A stretch of 64,000 nucleotides of DNA, taken from positions 1,798,001-1,862,000 of the forward strand of contig NZ_PGES01000001.1 in the NCBI RefSeq assembly GCF_002797895.1. Reading direction: 5' to 3'. Shown here piece after piece: positions 36,563 to 45,233 of this stretch. The DNA comes from Janthinobacterium sp. 67 (GTDB lineage: Bacteria > Pseudomonadota > Gammaproteobacteria > Burkholderiales > Burkholderiaceae_D). How positions within the stretch are numbered: the first letter of the stretch is position 1; every line of letters starts with the position of its first letter. A model generated the notes under the pieces. It saw only the letters and a program-made list of their open reading frames with translations. It was not told where the DNA came from and searched no databases. A program made the position numbers and the translations under genes.

Positions 36563-37804
36563 ATGCGACTGCGTCCTTCGATGGTCGTCCTGCACCGCTG
36601 GTTCGGCCTGGCGGTAGCCCTCTTCCTGTTCGTCTCCGGCCTGACGGGCGCCGTCATCTCGTGGGATCACGAACTCGATGCCTGGCTCAATCCGCAGCTG
36701 TTCCACGCCGCCAGCGGCGCGGACGCGGGGCCGACAAAAACAGGCCTGGAACTGGCGCGCCAGCTCGAGGAGCAGGACCCGCGCCTGCGCGTCAACTACA
36801 CGCTCACGGCGCTCGAACCCGGGCACGCGGCGCTGATCTCGGTGGAAGGCCGGCTGGACCCGGCCACCGGCAAGCCGTTTGAAACGGGCTTCAACCAGGT
36901 GGCCGTCGATCCCGCCACGGGCGCCATCCAGGGCACGCGCCAGTGGGGCGTCGTCTCGCTGACGCGCGAAAACCTGCTGCCCTTCCTGTACAAGCTGCAT
37001 TACACCATGCACATCCCCGATGGCTGGGGCATCGAACTGGGCGTCTGGTTCATGGGCATCGTCGGCATCGTGTGGCTGTTCGATTGCGGCATCGCGCTGT
37101 ACCTGTCGTTCCCGAACTGGCGCAGCTGGCGCAAATCGCTGGCCTTCCGCTGGCGCGAAGGCGGCCACAAGCTGAACTTCGACCTGCACCGCTCGGGCGG
37201 CGTGTGGGTCTGGCTGTTGCTGCTGGTGCTGGCCATCACCTCCGTGTCGATGAATCTGCAAACCCAGGTGATGCGTCCCCTCGTGGCGAAGTTGTCCACC
37301 CTCAGCACGAACGCCTTCGACAGCCGCTCGCCGCGGCCGCCCGACCACCCCATCGAACCGTTGCTGACGCGCGAACAGGCGGTGGCGCTGGCCAGGACGG
37401 AAGCGGCAAGGCGCGGCTGGGCGCTGCCGGCCGGCGGCGTGTTTTACTCGTCGAGCTACGGCCTGTATGGCGTGGGTTTCTTCGAGGCGGACAATGACCA
37501 TGGCGACGGGGGCCTGGGCAACGCGTGGCTCTACTTCGATGGCCGCGACGGCAAGCCGGCTGGCGGCGTGGTGCCCGGCACGGGCAGCGCGGGCGATATC
37601 TTCCTGCAGGCGCAATTCCCGCTGCATTCCGGCCGCATCCTCGGCCTGCCCGGTCGCATCCTGATTTCCGCCATGGGCCTGGTGGTGGCGATGCTGAGCG
37701 CGACTGGACTGGTCATCTGGCTGCGCAAGCGCGGCGCGCGGGTGCGGCAAGCCGGCAAGGCTGCCCATGAAGCACACCAGCTTCATGCGACCTTCAGCAA
37801 ATAG
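36563..37804 (+). CDS. PepSY-associated inner-membrane protein (probable siderophore iron reductase)
   Basis: A 413-residue inner-membrane protein with four predicted helices (about 14-35, 150-175, 212-232, 365-390) and periplasmic PepSY-type regions. Conserved histidines lie in VLHRWFGL and in LHRSGGVW, typical of the PepSY_TM family, some members of which reduce siderophore-bound iron in the periplasm. It follows the Fur-controlled receptor by nine bases with an AGGGAG site, so the pair forms an iron-uptake unit. The reductase role is inferred from family and context. Confidence 0.88.
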   Translation: MRLRPSMVVLHRWFGLAVALFLFVSGLTGAVISWDHELDAWLNPQLFHAASGADAGPTKTGLELARQLEEQDPRLRVNYTLTALEPGHAALISVEGRLDPATGKPFETGFNQVAVDPATGAIQGTRQWGVVSLTRENLLPFLYKLHYTMHIPDGWGIELGVWFMGIVGIVWLFDCGIALYLSFPNWRSWRKSLAFRWREGGHKLNFDLHRSGGVWVWLLLLVLAITSVSMNLQTQVMRPLVAKLSTLSTNAFDSRSPRPPDHPIEPLLTREQAVALARTEAARRGWALPAGGVFYSSSYGLYGVGFFEADNDHGDGGLGNAWLYFDGRDGKPAGGVVPGTGSAGDIFLQAQFPLHSGRILGLPGRILISAMGLVVAMLSATGLVIWLRKRGARVRQAGKAAHEAHQLHATFSK

Positions 37805-37876
37805 GCTCGGCAAACCGCCACAAGGCGGCGCAATTGGGCGACACTGGCCATCCGCCCATCGCCACGAAAGCCGTCC

Positions 37877-38890
37877 ATGCGCCATCTGCTGCTGATTACC
37901 ACCTTGTATCTGCCCTTCGCCGCCGGTGCGCAAGACAACCCCGCCACCCTGGAACAAGTCCTGCAAGCCGAGGACGGCGACAGCCATGGCGACTTGCGCG
38001 CCGTCGTCGTGCTGCGCGACGGCGCCATCGTGGCCGAGCGCTATTACAACGGCGAGACGGCCGACACCCTGCACGACATCCGTTCGGCCGGCAAGAGCAT
38101 CACCGCCTTGCTGGCAGGTGCGGCCGTGGCGCGCGGCCAGCTGGCGACGACAAAAACGGTGGGAGACTACTGGCCCGAAGTCGCCGGCAGCCCGGCGGGC
38201 AAGGTGATCCTCGACGACTTGCTGACCATGCGTTCTGGCCTGGCCGCCTTCGATGAGGACGAACAGTCGCCGGGCAATGAAGACAAGCTCGATGCGGCGC
38301 CCGACCCTGCCGCCTTCGTGCGCGGCGTGCCCGTCGCCACGGCACCGGGCAGCACGTACCGCTACAACTCGCTGGGAGCGTATATCGCGGGCAGAGTGGC
38401 GGAAAGCGCCAGCGGCGCCGACCTGGAAGATATCGCGGCCAAGGCGCTGTTCGCGCCGCTGGGCATCACGCGCTGGAGCTGGGGCCGCGACGTGGCCAAC
38501 CATCCTAAAGGACAGGGCAATTTGTCGCTGCGCGCACGCGACACGGCAAAAATCGGCCAGATGGTGCTCGACGGCGGCGTAGTTGACGGCAAGAGGGTGA
38601 TCGATACGAGCTGGCTGCAAGCCGCGCTGGCGCCGCGCGTGGCCATCGGCGCCGTCGACCGCTACGCCGACAGCTACGGCTATTTCTGGTACGCGAAGAC
38701 GCAGGATATCGGGGGCCACAAGATCACCGTGCATTTCGCCTCGGGCAATGGCGGCAACAAGATCTACGTGATACCGGCGCGCCGCATGGTGGTGAGCATC
38801 GCATCCAGCGCGTATGGCAAGGGATATGGACAGCGCCGTTCGGAAGACATCCTGAAGGCCATCCTGAAGGCGGATGCAACGCAGATGTAA
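37877..38890 (+). CDS. Exported beta-lactamase-fold serine hydrolase
   Basis: A 337-residue protein of the serine beta-lactamase/penicillin-binding-protein-like family (PF00144 type). Signal peptide about 1-18 (ending GAQ). Catalytic SxxK is S70-A-G-K73, the YxN-like motif is Y163-N164, and a C-terminal HFASGNGGNKIYV segment takes the place of the KTG box. These proteins are usually esterases or peptidases, not true beta-lactamases. The stop codon overlaps the first TGTAA of promoter copy C. It is independent of the iron genes by a 72-base gap. Confidence 0.87.
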   Translation: MRHLLLITTLYLPFAAGAQDNPATLEQVLQAEDGDSHGDLRAVVVLRDGAIVAERYYNGETADTLHDIRSAGKSITALLAGAAVARGQLATTKTVGDYWPEVAGSPAGKVILDDLLTMRSGLAAFDEDEQSPGNEDKLDAAPDPAAFVRGVPVATAPGSTYRYNSLGAYIAGRVAESASGADLEDIAAKALFAPLGITRWSWGRDVANHPKGQGNLSLRARDTAKIGQMVLDGGVVDGKRVIDTSWLQAALAPRVAIGAVDRYADSYGYFWYAKTQDIGGHKITVHFASGNGGNKIYVIPARRMVVSIASSAYGKGYGQRRSEDILKAILKADATQM

Positions 38891-38946
38891 GCGTTTGTAA
38901 TGACCGTCAACGGTAACGATCCGGGGCGCGTTTTATGCTCAGTGAC
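38886..38946 (+). promoter_or_regulatory. Shared promoter module, copy C (Asr-like genes 4-5)
   Basis: TGTAA-N5-TGTAA at 38886-38900 (the first overlaps the stop of the previous gene), five bases, GTCAAC (38906-38911), 16 bases, GCGTTTT (38928-38934), then GCTCAGTGACA. Confidence 0.6.
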
Positions 38947-39005
38947 ACGGGAAACATCCCGGCACCAACAGACATACCAGACAAACCACCACTGAGGACT
39001 GCACC

Positions 39006-39368
39006 ATGAAAAAAGCAATTGTTACCCTGATCGCCGGCCTGTTCGCAACTGCAGCCTTCGCCCAAACCCCGGCAGCACCTGCAGCCGCTCCGGCAGCTTC
39101 GGTACCGGCGAAAGTGGAAGCGGCCCACACCAAGGCCGTCGTGAAAGCGGACGCCAAGGAAGCGCAAACGGCCGTGAAAGCCGATGCGAAAGAAGCCAAG
39201 GCAGTCGTCGCCGCGAAAACGGAAGTCGCCAGCGCCAAAGCGGAAGCGGCTACCACGAAAGCCAAGGCACACCACAAGGCCAAGAAAACCAAGGCCAAGG
39301 CCGACGAAAAGCTGGCATCGGCCACCGCCGAAGCAGCACCGGTAACGGCACCTGCAGCAGCCAAGTAA
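39006..39368 (+). CDS. Asr-like Ala/Lys-rich exported protein 4
   Basis: A 120-residue near-copy of the protein at 33478-33828: the same signal peptide, the same tandem KADAKEA units and KAHHKAKKTKAK stretch, with four extra residues (VTAP) near the C-terminus. The upstream 78 bases are also almost identical between the two loci, which argues for a segmental duplication or gene conversion. It is the first gene of a two-gene unit. Confidence 0.8.
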   Translation: MKKAIVTLIAGLFATAAFAQTPAAPAAAPAASVPAKVEAAHTKAVVKADAKEAQTAVKADAKEAKAVVAAKTEVASAKAEAATTKAKAHHKAKKTKAKADEKLASATAEAAPVTAPAAAK

Positions 39369-39410
39369 TTCCGACACACTTTACCGACCACACATACCAA
39401 GGATTTCATC

Positions 39411-39689
39411 ATGAAAAAAGTTATCGCCACCCTGATCGCCAGCCTGTTCGCCACCGCCGCTTTCGCCCAGGCGCCAGCGGCTCCTGCCGCCACCCCGGCC
39501 GCTCCTGCAGTGGCAGCCGCACCGGCAGCCAAGGCCGAAGCCCCGGCAGCCGCCGTCAAGCCGGCGACGCACAAGAAAGCCAAGCATCACAAGGCCAAGA
39601 AAGCCGCTCCAGCCGACAAGGCAGCACCGGCGGCGCCAGCAGCTTCCGCACCGGTAGCTTCCGCGCCAGCAGCAACGCCAGCCAAGTAA
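39411..39689 (+). CDS. Asr-like Ala/Lys/Pro-rich exported protein 5
   Basis: A 92-residue exported protein with the family signal peptide (MKKVIATLIASLFATAAFA) but a more divergent mature part, rich in Ala-Pro and lacking the KADAKEA repeats. It keeps a KKAKHHKAKKA stretch. It is the second gene of the C unit and is closed by a terminator at 39707-39733, which may also serve the converging FAS1 gene. Confidence 0.78.
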   Translation: MKKVIATLIASLFATAAFAQAPAAPAATPAAPAVAAAPAAKAEAPAAAVKPATHKKAKHHKAKKAAPADKAAPAAPAASAPVASAPAATPAK

Positions 39690-39706
39690 TCGCGGCGGCA
39701 TAAATG

Positions 39707-39733
39707 AAAAGACAGGGTGCGCCCTGTCTTTTT
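39707..39733. terminator. Bidirectional terminator between Asr-like gene 5 and FAS1 gene
   Basis: AAAAGACAGGGTGCGCCCTGTCTTTT: stem GACAGGG/CCCTGTC with flanking A-run and T-run, lying between convergent genes. Confidence 0.8.
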
Positions 39734-39743
39734 TTTCGTCCGC

Positions 39744-40301
39744 TTATTTGGGCATCAGCACCGTGTCGATGACATTGATCACGCCATTCGACTGGTACAC
39801 GTCATAGGTGCTGATGTTGGCGCTGTTGCCGCCTTCATCCATCACCACGATGTTGTGCATGCCGTTCATGGCGAACATCAGCTTGCCGCCGCTGGCCGTG
39901 GCCAAAGTGGCCTTGCCGTCATGCGTCTTGATTTCGTGGGCCAGCGCCTTGAAGTCGTATTTGCCGGGTACCACGTGATAGGTGAGGATTTTCGTCAGGG
40001 TCGCCTTGTTTTCCGGCTTGACCAGGGTATCGACGGTGCCGGCCGGCAGCTTGCCGAAGGCCGCATTCGTCGGCGCGAACACGGTAAATGGCCCCTTGCC
40101 TTTCAATGTATCGACCAGGCCGGCGGCCTTGACGGCGGCGACCAGGGTCGTGTGGTCGGCTGAATTGACGGCGTTGTCGACGATGTCCTTGGACGGATAC
40201 ATGCTCTGGCCACCGACCATGGTCGCCATGTCGGCGGCAAACGGGGCGCTGGCGGCCAGCATGGAAGCGAGGAACAGTGCTGCGGGAACGAAGGTGCGCA
40301 T
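39744..40301 (-). CDS. Exported fasciclin (FAS1) domain protein
   Basis: A 185-residue secreted or periplasmic protein. Signal peptide about 1-23, then a single FAS1 domain with its two hallmark blocks: GPFTVFAPTNAAFGKLPAGTVD (H1) and LTYHVVPGKYD leading to a GVINVIDTVLMP end (H2). FAS1 proteins act in adhesion or surface contacts. The ATG at 40301 has an AGGAG site eight bases upstream. Single-gene unit. Confidence 0.93.
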   Translation of the reverse strand: MRTFVPAALFLASMLAASAPFAADMATMVGGQSMYPSKDIVDNAVNSADHTTLVAAVKAAGLVDTLKGKGPFTVFAPTNAAFGKLPAGTVDTLVKPENKATLTKILTYHVVPGKYDFKALAHEIKTHDGKATLATASGGKLMFAMNGMHNIVVMDEGGNSANISTYDVYQSNGVINVIDTVLMPK

Positions 40302-40479
40302 GATGGTATCTCCTGGATGACTGCGTTTGCGTGATTGCAGGAGTATTTACGCGGTGGGTCGGAGATTGGATTCAATTTATTTTTTTGGTCTGGCCTTGAT
40401 TGGGGGCGCGGGTGGTGTCGGCTTGCGCGCCATGCGCTAAGCCGACCTGCCGCGCCTCGCGCCACCAACGCCACCCCAT

Positions 40480-40514
40480 AAAAAAACGGCGCCGTGCAAA
40501 GCACGACGCCGTTC
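40480..40514 (-). terminator. Intrinsic terminator of the RND efflux operon
   Basis: On the minus strand: GAACGGCGTCGTGC, loop TTT, GCACGGCGCCGTTTTTTT, with one mismatch in the stem. It lies 30 bases after the outer-membrane factor stop. Confidence 0.85.
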
Positions 40515-40543
40515 TTGACAGGCTTGTCGCCGCGGATGGGGAA

Positions 40544-42034
40544 CTAGTTGGCCGCGACCTGCGGCTCCGTCTCGCCCCAGCCGCCGCCCAGGGCGCGGAT
40601 CAGCGCCACCGTGGTGACGGCGCGGTTGCCGCGCAATTGCACGGCGTTGCGCTCGATGGCCGCCAGGTTGCGCTGCGCGTCGAGCAAGTCCAGGTAGCTG
40701 GAACGGCCCGCGTCGTACAGCTTTTGCGCCAGGTCGGCCGAACGGCGCGCCGAGACGACGGCTTCGTCGATCTGCTGCGTCTGGCCCGACAGGATGCGCA
40801 GGCCGGCCAGGTTGTCTTCCACTTCGGCGAAGGCCACCAGCACGCTCTGGCGATACGTCGCCACCGACTCTTCCAGCTGCGCTTCGCTGCGGCTCACGGC
40901 AGCTTTATTACGTCCACCGTCGATGATCGGCATCGACATCAGGGCGCCCAGCAGCCAGGAACGGCTGCTCCACTTGAAGATGTCAGAGAACGTATCGGAG
41001 GCACCGCCGCCGGAAGCGTTCAAGGTCAAGGCCGGGAACATGGCCGATTTCGCCACGCCGATGCGCGCATTCGACGCTTCCATGGTGCGCTGCGCCGACG
41101 CGATGTCGGGACGGCGCTCCAGCAGCGAGGACGGCATGCCGGCCGGGATCACGGGCAGGAAACCGCTATCCTGCAGCGGGTTGACGGTCGCCGTGAAGCT
41201 GGCGGCCGGTTTGCCCAGCAGGACGGCCAGCGCATGTTCGCTGGTGGCGCGCTGGCGCTGCAGGCCGATGGCTTCGGCGCGCGTCGTCGACAGCTCCGTG
41301 CGGGCACGGGACAGGTCGAATTCGCCGATGTCGCCCAGGTCATAGCGGCGCTGGTTCACATGCACGCTTTCCTCGCGCAGGCGCACCGTCTGTTCCAGGG
41401 TCGCCAGTTCGGCGTCCGTGGCGCGCAGCTGGAAGTAGGTCTGCGCCACGTCGGCCTGCAAGGACAGCAGCACCGAGCGGTAAGTCGCTTCCACGGCCAG
41501 CGCATCGCTGCGCGAGGCGCTGACGTTGGACGCCACGCGGCCGAACAGATCGACTTCATAGCTGGCCGTCAGGTTGGCCTGATAGACATTCGTGGCCGCC
41601 ACCGGCGCGCCATTCGGCAAGCCGAGCGACACGGCGGAAGCCCGGCTGCGCTGGCCGCCCACGTTCACGCCCACTTGCGGGATGCGGTCCGCTTCGGCGA
41701 TGCCGGCAATCGCCCTCGCCTGCTTGACGCGGGCGGCGGCGACGGCCAGGTTGGCATTGGCCTGCGTGGCTTCGTTGATCAGGCTCGTCAAAGCCGGATC
41801 ATTGAAGGCCAGCCACCACTCGCCGCGCGCCTGGCGCTCGGCCGGCACGCCCTGCTTCCAGCGCGTGCCGTCGGCCGCCGTCTGCACGGCAGGCACTTGC
41901 GCTTCCTTGAAGGCCACCGGCGTCTCGATCTGCGGCTGCTTGAACTCCGGCGCCGCGCACGCGGCCAGCAATACGGCCGCTGCCATGGCGGTCAGCACGG
42001 GCTTGACGCGCCAGATGATTTCCTTGGTTTTCAA
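40544..42034 (-). CDS. RND efflux outer-membrane factor (NodT/OprM family lipoprotein)
   Basis: A 496-residue TolC-like outer-membrane channel. A lipobox LLAAC near residue 25 indicates a lipidated N-terminus. Two OEP repeats follow, with the conserved ANLAVAAARVKQARA, YEVDLFGR and ERRPDIASAQRTM segments. The start is unusual: a TTG at 42034 overlapping the transporter stop (TTGA), backed by a strong AAGGAG seven bases upstream. It is the third gene of a standard adaptor-pump-channel operon. Confidence 0.93.
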   Translation of the reverse strand: MKTKEIIWRVKPVLTAMAAAVLLAACAAPEFKQPQIETPVAFKEAQVPAVQTAADGTRWKQGVPAERQARGEWWLAFNDPALTSLINEATQANANLAVAAARVKQARAIAGIAEADRIPQVGVNVGGQRSRASAVSLGLPNGAPVAATNVYQANLTASYEVDLFGRVASNVSASRSDALAVEATYRSVLLSLQADVAQTYFQLRATDAELATLEQTVRLREESVHVNQRRYDLGDIGEFDLSRARTELSTTRAEAIGLQRQRATSEHALAVLLGKPAASFTATVNPLQDSGFLPVIPAGMPSSLLERRPDIASAQRTMEASNARIGVAKSAMFPALTLNASGGGASDTFSDIFKWSSRSWLLGALMSMPIIDGGRNKAAVSRSEAQLEESVATYRQSVLVAFAEVEDNLAGLRILSGQTQQIDEAVVSARRSADLAQKLYDAGRSSYLDLLDAQRNLAAIERNAVQLRGNRAVTTVALIRALGGGWGETEPQVAAN

Positions 42035-45000
42035 TATATATCTCCTTCCAGGTCCAGCGCTGGCGCGGCGACAGGCTTGGCGGCAACGGCGGCAGGTTTT
42101 TTCTCAAAACGCTGCGCCAGGGTGCGCAGCAGTACGTAGAACACGGGCGTCAGGAACAGGCCGAAGAAGGTCACGCCCAGCATGCCGGCGAACACCGCCA
42201 CGCCCATGGCATGGCGCATTTCCGAACCGGCGCCGTGCGAGAACACGAGGGGCACCACGCCCATGATGAAGGCGATCGACGTCATCAGGATAGGACGCAG
42301 ACGCAGACGGCACGCTTCCAGCGCCGCTTGCACCACGGTGCGGCCATGCTCTTCCAGTTCGCGGGCAAATTCCACGATCAGGATCGCATTCTTCGACGCC
42401 AGTCCCACCAGCACGAACAGCGCGATCTGGGTAAACACGTTGTTGTCGCCACCGGTCAGCTTCACGCCCAACAGCGCGCACAGGATGGACATCGGCACGA
42501 TCAGGATCACGGCCAGCGGCAAAGTCCAGCTTTCGTACTGGGCGGCCAGCACGAGGAACACCAGCAGCACGCACAGCGGGAAGACATAGATCATCGTATT
42601 GCCGGACAAGATGTCCTGGTAGGTCAGCTCCGTCCATTCATACGAAATCCCCTGCGGCAGCACTTCCTTGGCGATGCGTTCCAGCGCCGCTTGTGCCTGG
42701 CCGCTCGATACGCCAGGAGCTGCGCCGCCGTTGAAGTCGGCCGCCGAGTAGGCGTTGTAGCGCTGCACGCGGTCCGGGCCATAGGTATCCTTGACGCGCA
42801 TCAGCGACGACAGTGGAATCATCTCGCCCTTGTCGCTGCGTACCTTCAGCTGCGCGATATCCTGCGCATGCGAACGGAAGGAAGCATCGGCCTGCACGCG
42901 CACCTGGTAGGTGCGGCCAAACTGGTTGAAGTCATTCACGTACAGCGAACCGAGATTGATCTGCAAGGTCTGGTAAATCGTTTGCAGCTGCACGCCCATC
43001 TGCTTGGCTTTCACGCGGTCCACGTCGGCAAACAGCTGCGGCACGTTGATCTGGTAGCCCGAGAACACGCCCGCCAGTTCCGGCGTCTGGTAAGCCTTGC
43101 CGGCCAGCGCCTGCGTGGCGTTGTACAGCGCGTCGTAACCGAGGTTGCCGCGGTCTTCGATCATCATCTTGAAGCCGCCGATGGTACCGAGGCCGTTGAC
43201 CGGCGGTGGCGGGAAGACCATGATGAAGGCGTCCTGGATGCCGCCCAGGCGCTTGTTGATCTCGGCCGCGATGGCGCCGCCCGACAGTTCCTTGCTGGTG
43301 CGTTCGTCGAACGGTTTCAAGGTGGCGAAGACGATGCCGGAGTTCGGCGCATTGGTGAAGTCGTTGATCGACAGGCCCGGGAAGGCGATGGTCGATTCGA
43401 CGCCAGGCACCGACTTGATCACGTCCGACATGCGGCGCACGACATCTTCCGTGCGGTCCAGCGAGGCGGCGTCAGGCAATTGGGCAAAACCCACCAGGTA
43501 CTGCTTGTCCTGCGCTGGCACGAAGCCGGCCGGCACGGCCTTGAAGGTGAAGATGGCGGCAACGACCAGCAGCGCATACACGCCCAGCGAAGCGCTCTTG
43601 CGGCCCAATACCCCTTTCACGCCCGCTTCATAACGGTGCGAAGCGCGGCCGAAGAAGCGGTTGAACCAGGCGAAGAAGCGGCCGAAGACCATGTCCATGC
43701 CACGCGTCAGCGCGTCTTTCGGCGCATCGTGCGGTTTGAGCAGCGCGGCCGACAGGGCTGGCGCCAAGGTCAACGAGCTGAATGCGGAAATCACGGTCGA
43801 AATGGCGATGGTCAGCGCGAACTGGCGGTAGAACTCGCCCGACAAACCAGGCACGAAGGCGATCGGCACGAACACGGCGCACAGCACCAGGGCGATGGCG
43901 ACGATAGGACCGCTGACCTCTTTCATGGCCTGGATGGTGGCGTCGCGCGGCGACAGGCCTTCCTCGATGTTGCGCTCGACGTTTTCCACCACGACGATGG
44001 CGTCATCGACGACGATACCGATGGCCAGCACGAGGCCGAACAGCGACAGGGTGTTGATCGAGAAGCCAAAGCCCAGCATCACGGCAAAGGTGCCGACGAT
44101 GGAGACGGGTACGGCCAGCAGCGGAATGATCGATGCGCGCCAGGTTTGCAGGAAGATGATCACCACCAGCACCACCAGGGCGATCGCTTCGAGCAAGGTA
44201 TGGATCACGGCTTCGATGGACGAGCGCACGAACTGCGTGGGGTCGTACTCGATCCGGTATTCCACGCCTTGCGGGAAGTCTTTTTTCAGTTCTTCCATCT
44301 TGGCGCGCACGTCGGAAGACAGTTGCAGCGCGTTGGCGTTCGGCGCTTCGAAAATACCCATGCCGACGGCCGGATTATTGTTCAGCAGCGAACGCAGCGA
44401 GTAGCTGTTGGCGCCCATTTCCACGCGCGCCACGTCCTTCAGTTGCGTCACGGCGCCGTCGGCATTCGTGCGCACGATGATGGCGCCGAATTCCTCGGGC
44501 GTCTGCAGACGGCCCTGGGTGTTGACGGTCAGCTGGAAGTCCGAGTTCTTCGCTGGCGAGGCGCCGATCACGCCGGCGGCCACCTGCACGTTTTGCTCGC
44601 GGATCGCGTCGACGACGTCATTGGCCGTCATGCCGCGTGCCGCTACTTTCTGCGGGTCGAGCCAGATGCGCATGGCGTAGTCGCCGGCGCCGAAGATCTG
44701 GATGTCGCCCATGCCGGGCAAACGTGCCAGCTGGTCCTTGACGTTCAGCACCGCGTAATTACGCAGGTACATATCGTCATAGCGCTTGTTCGGCGAAACC
44801 AGATGCACCACCATGGTCAGGTTGGGCGACGACTTGACGGTCGTCACGCCGATCTGGCGCACTTCCTCTGGCAGGCGCGGCAAGGCGCGCTGCACGCGGT
44901 TCTGCACCTGCGTTTCAGCCTGCTCGACGTTGGTGCCGATCTTGAAGGTCACGGTCAGCATCATCGCGCCATCGGACGTGTTTTGCGAGGACATGTAGAG

Positions 45001-45231
45001 CATGTTCTCGACGCCGTTGATCTGCTCTTCGAGCGGCGCGGCCACGGTTTCGGCGATCACTTTCGGGTTGGCGCCCGGGTATTGCGCGCGCACCACCACG
45101 GATGGCGGCACGACGTCGGGATATTCGGAGATGGGCAGGCCGAAAATCGACAGCAGCCCGGCCACGAATATGACGATCGACAGCACCGCCGCGAAAATCG
45201 GCTTGTCGATGAAAAAGCGGGAAAAGTTCAT
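42031..45231 (-). CDS. RND multidrug efflux pump, inner-membrane transporter (HAE1 family)
   Basis: A 1066-residue proton-driven pump of the AcrB/MexF type. N-terminal MNFSRFFIDKPIFAAVLSI, the proton-relay aspartate pair in GIVVDDAIVVVENVER (about 405), and a repeated 6+6 helix plan with two large periplasmic loops. Length is normal. The adaptor gene lies two bases upstream and the outer-membrane channel overlaps downstream. Substrates cannot be predicted, though the sequence resembles pumps for chloramphenicol, quinolones and solvents. Confidence 0.95.
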   Translation of the reverse strand: MNFSRFFIDKPIFAAVLSIVIFVAGLLSIFGLPISEYPDVVPPSVVVRAQYPGANPKVIAETVAAPLEEQINGVENMLYMSSQNTSDGAMMLTVTFKIGTNVEQAETQVQNRVQRALPRLPEEVRQIGVTTVKSSPNLTMVVHLVSPNKRYDDMYLRNYAVLNVKDQLARLPGMGDIQIFGAGDYAMRIWLDPQKVAARGMTANDVVDAIREQNVQVAAGVIGASPAKNSDFQLTVNTQGRLQTPEEFGAIIVRTNADGAVTQLKDVARVEMGANSYSLRSLLNNNPAVGMGIFEAPNANALQLSSDVRAKMEELKKDFPQGVEYRIEYDPTQFVRSSIEAVIHTLLEAIALVVLVVIIFLQTWRASIIPLLAVPVSIVGTFAVMLGFGFSINTLSLFGLVLAIGIVVDDAIVVVENVERNIEEGLSPRDATIQAMKEVSGPIVAIALVLCAVFVPIAFVPGLSGEFYRQFALTIAISTVISAFSSLTLAPALSAALLKPHDAPKDALTRGMDMVFGRFFAWFNRFFGRASHRYEAGVKGVLGRKSASLGVYALLVVAAIFTFKAVPAGFVPAQDKQYLVGFAQLPDAASLDRTEDVVRRMSDVIKSVPGVESTIAFPGLSINDFTNAPNSGIVFATLKPFDERTSKELSGGAIAAEINKRLGGIQDAFIMVFPPPPVNGLGTIGGFKMMIEDRGNLGYDALYNATQALAGKAYQTPELAGVFSGYQINVPQLFADVDRVKAKQMGVQLQTIYQTLQINLGSLYVNDFNQFGRTYQVRVQADASFRSHAQDIAQLKVRSDKGEMIPLSSLMRVKDTYGPDRVQRYNAYSAADFNGGAAPGVSSGQAQAALERIAKEVLPQGISYEWTELTYQDILSGNTMIYVFPLCVLLVFLVLAAQYESWTLPLAVILIVPMSILCALLGVKLTGGDNNVFTQIALFVLVGLASKNAILIVEFARELEEHGRTVVQAALEACRLRLRPILMTSIAFIMGVVPLVFSHGAGSEMRHAMGVAVFAGMLGVTFFGLFLTPVFYVLLRTLAQRFEKKPAAVAAKPVAAPALDLEGDIY

Positions 45232-45233
45232 GT

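Noticed and set aside
37877..38890. True beta-lactamase resistance gene
   Set aside because: SxxK is present, but the KTG box and other class-defining motifs are not; the PF00144-type hydrolase family is mostly esterases and peptidases.
32944..39689. Possible CRISPR or satellite repeat
   Set aside because: The repetition is protein-level Ala/Lys codon repetition in genes, with no regular spacers.
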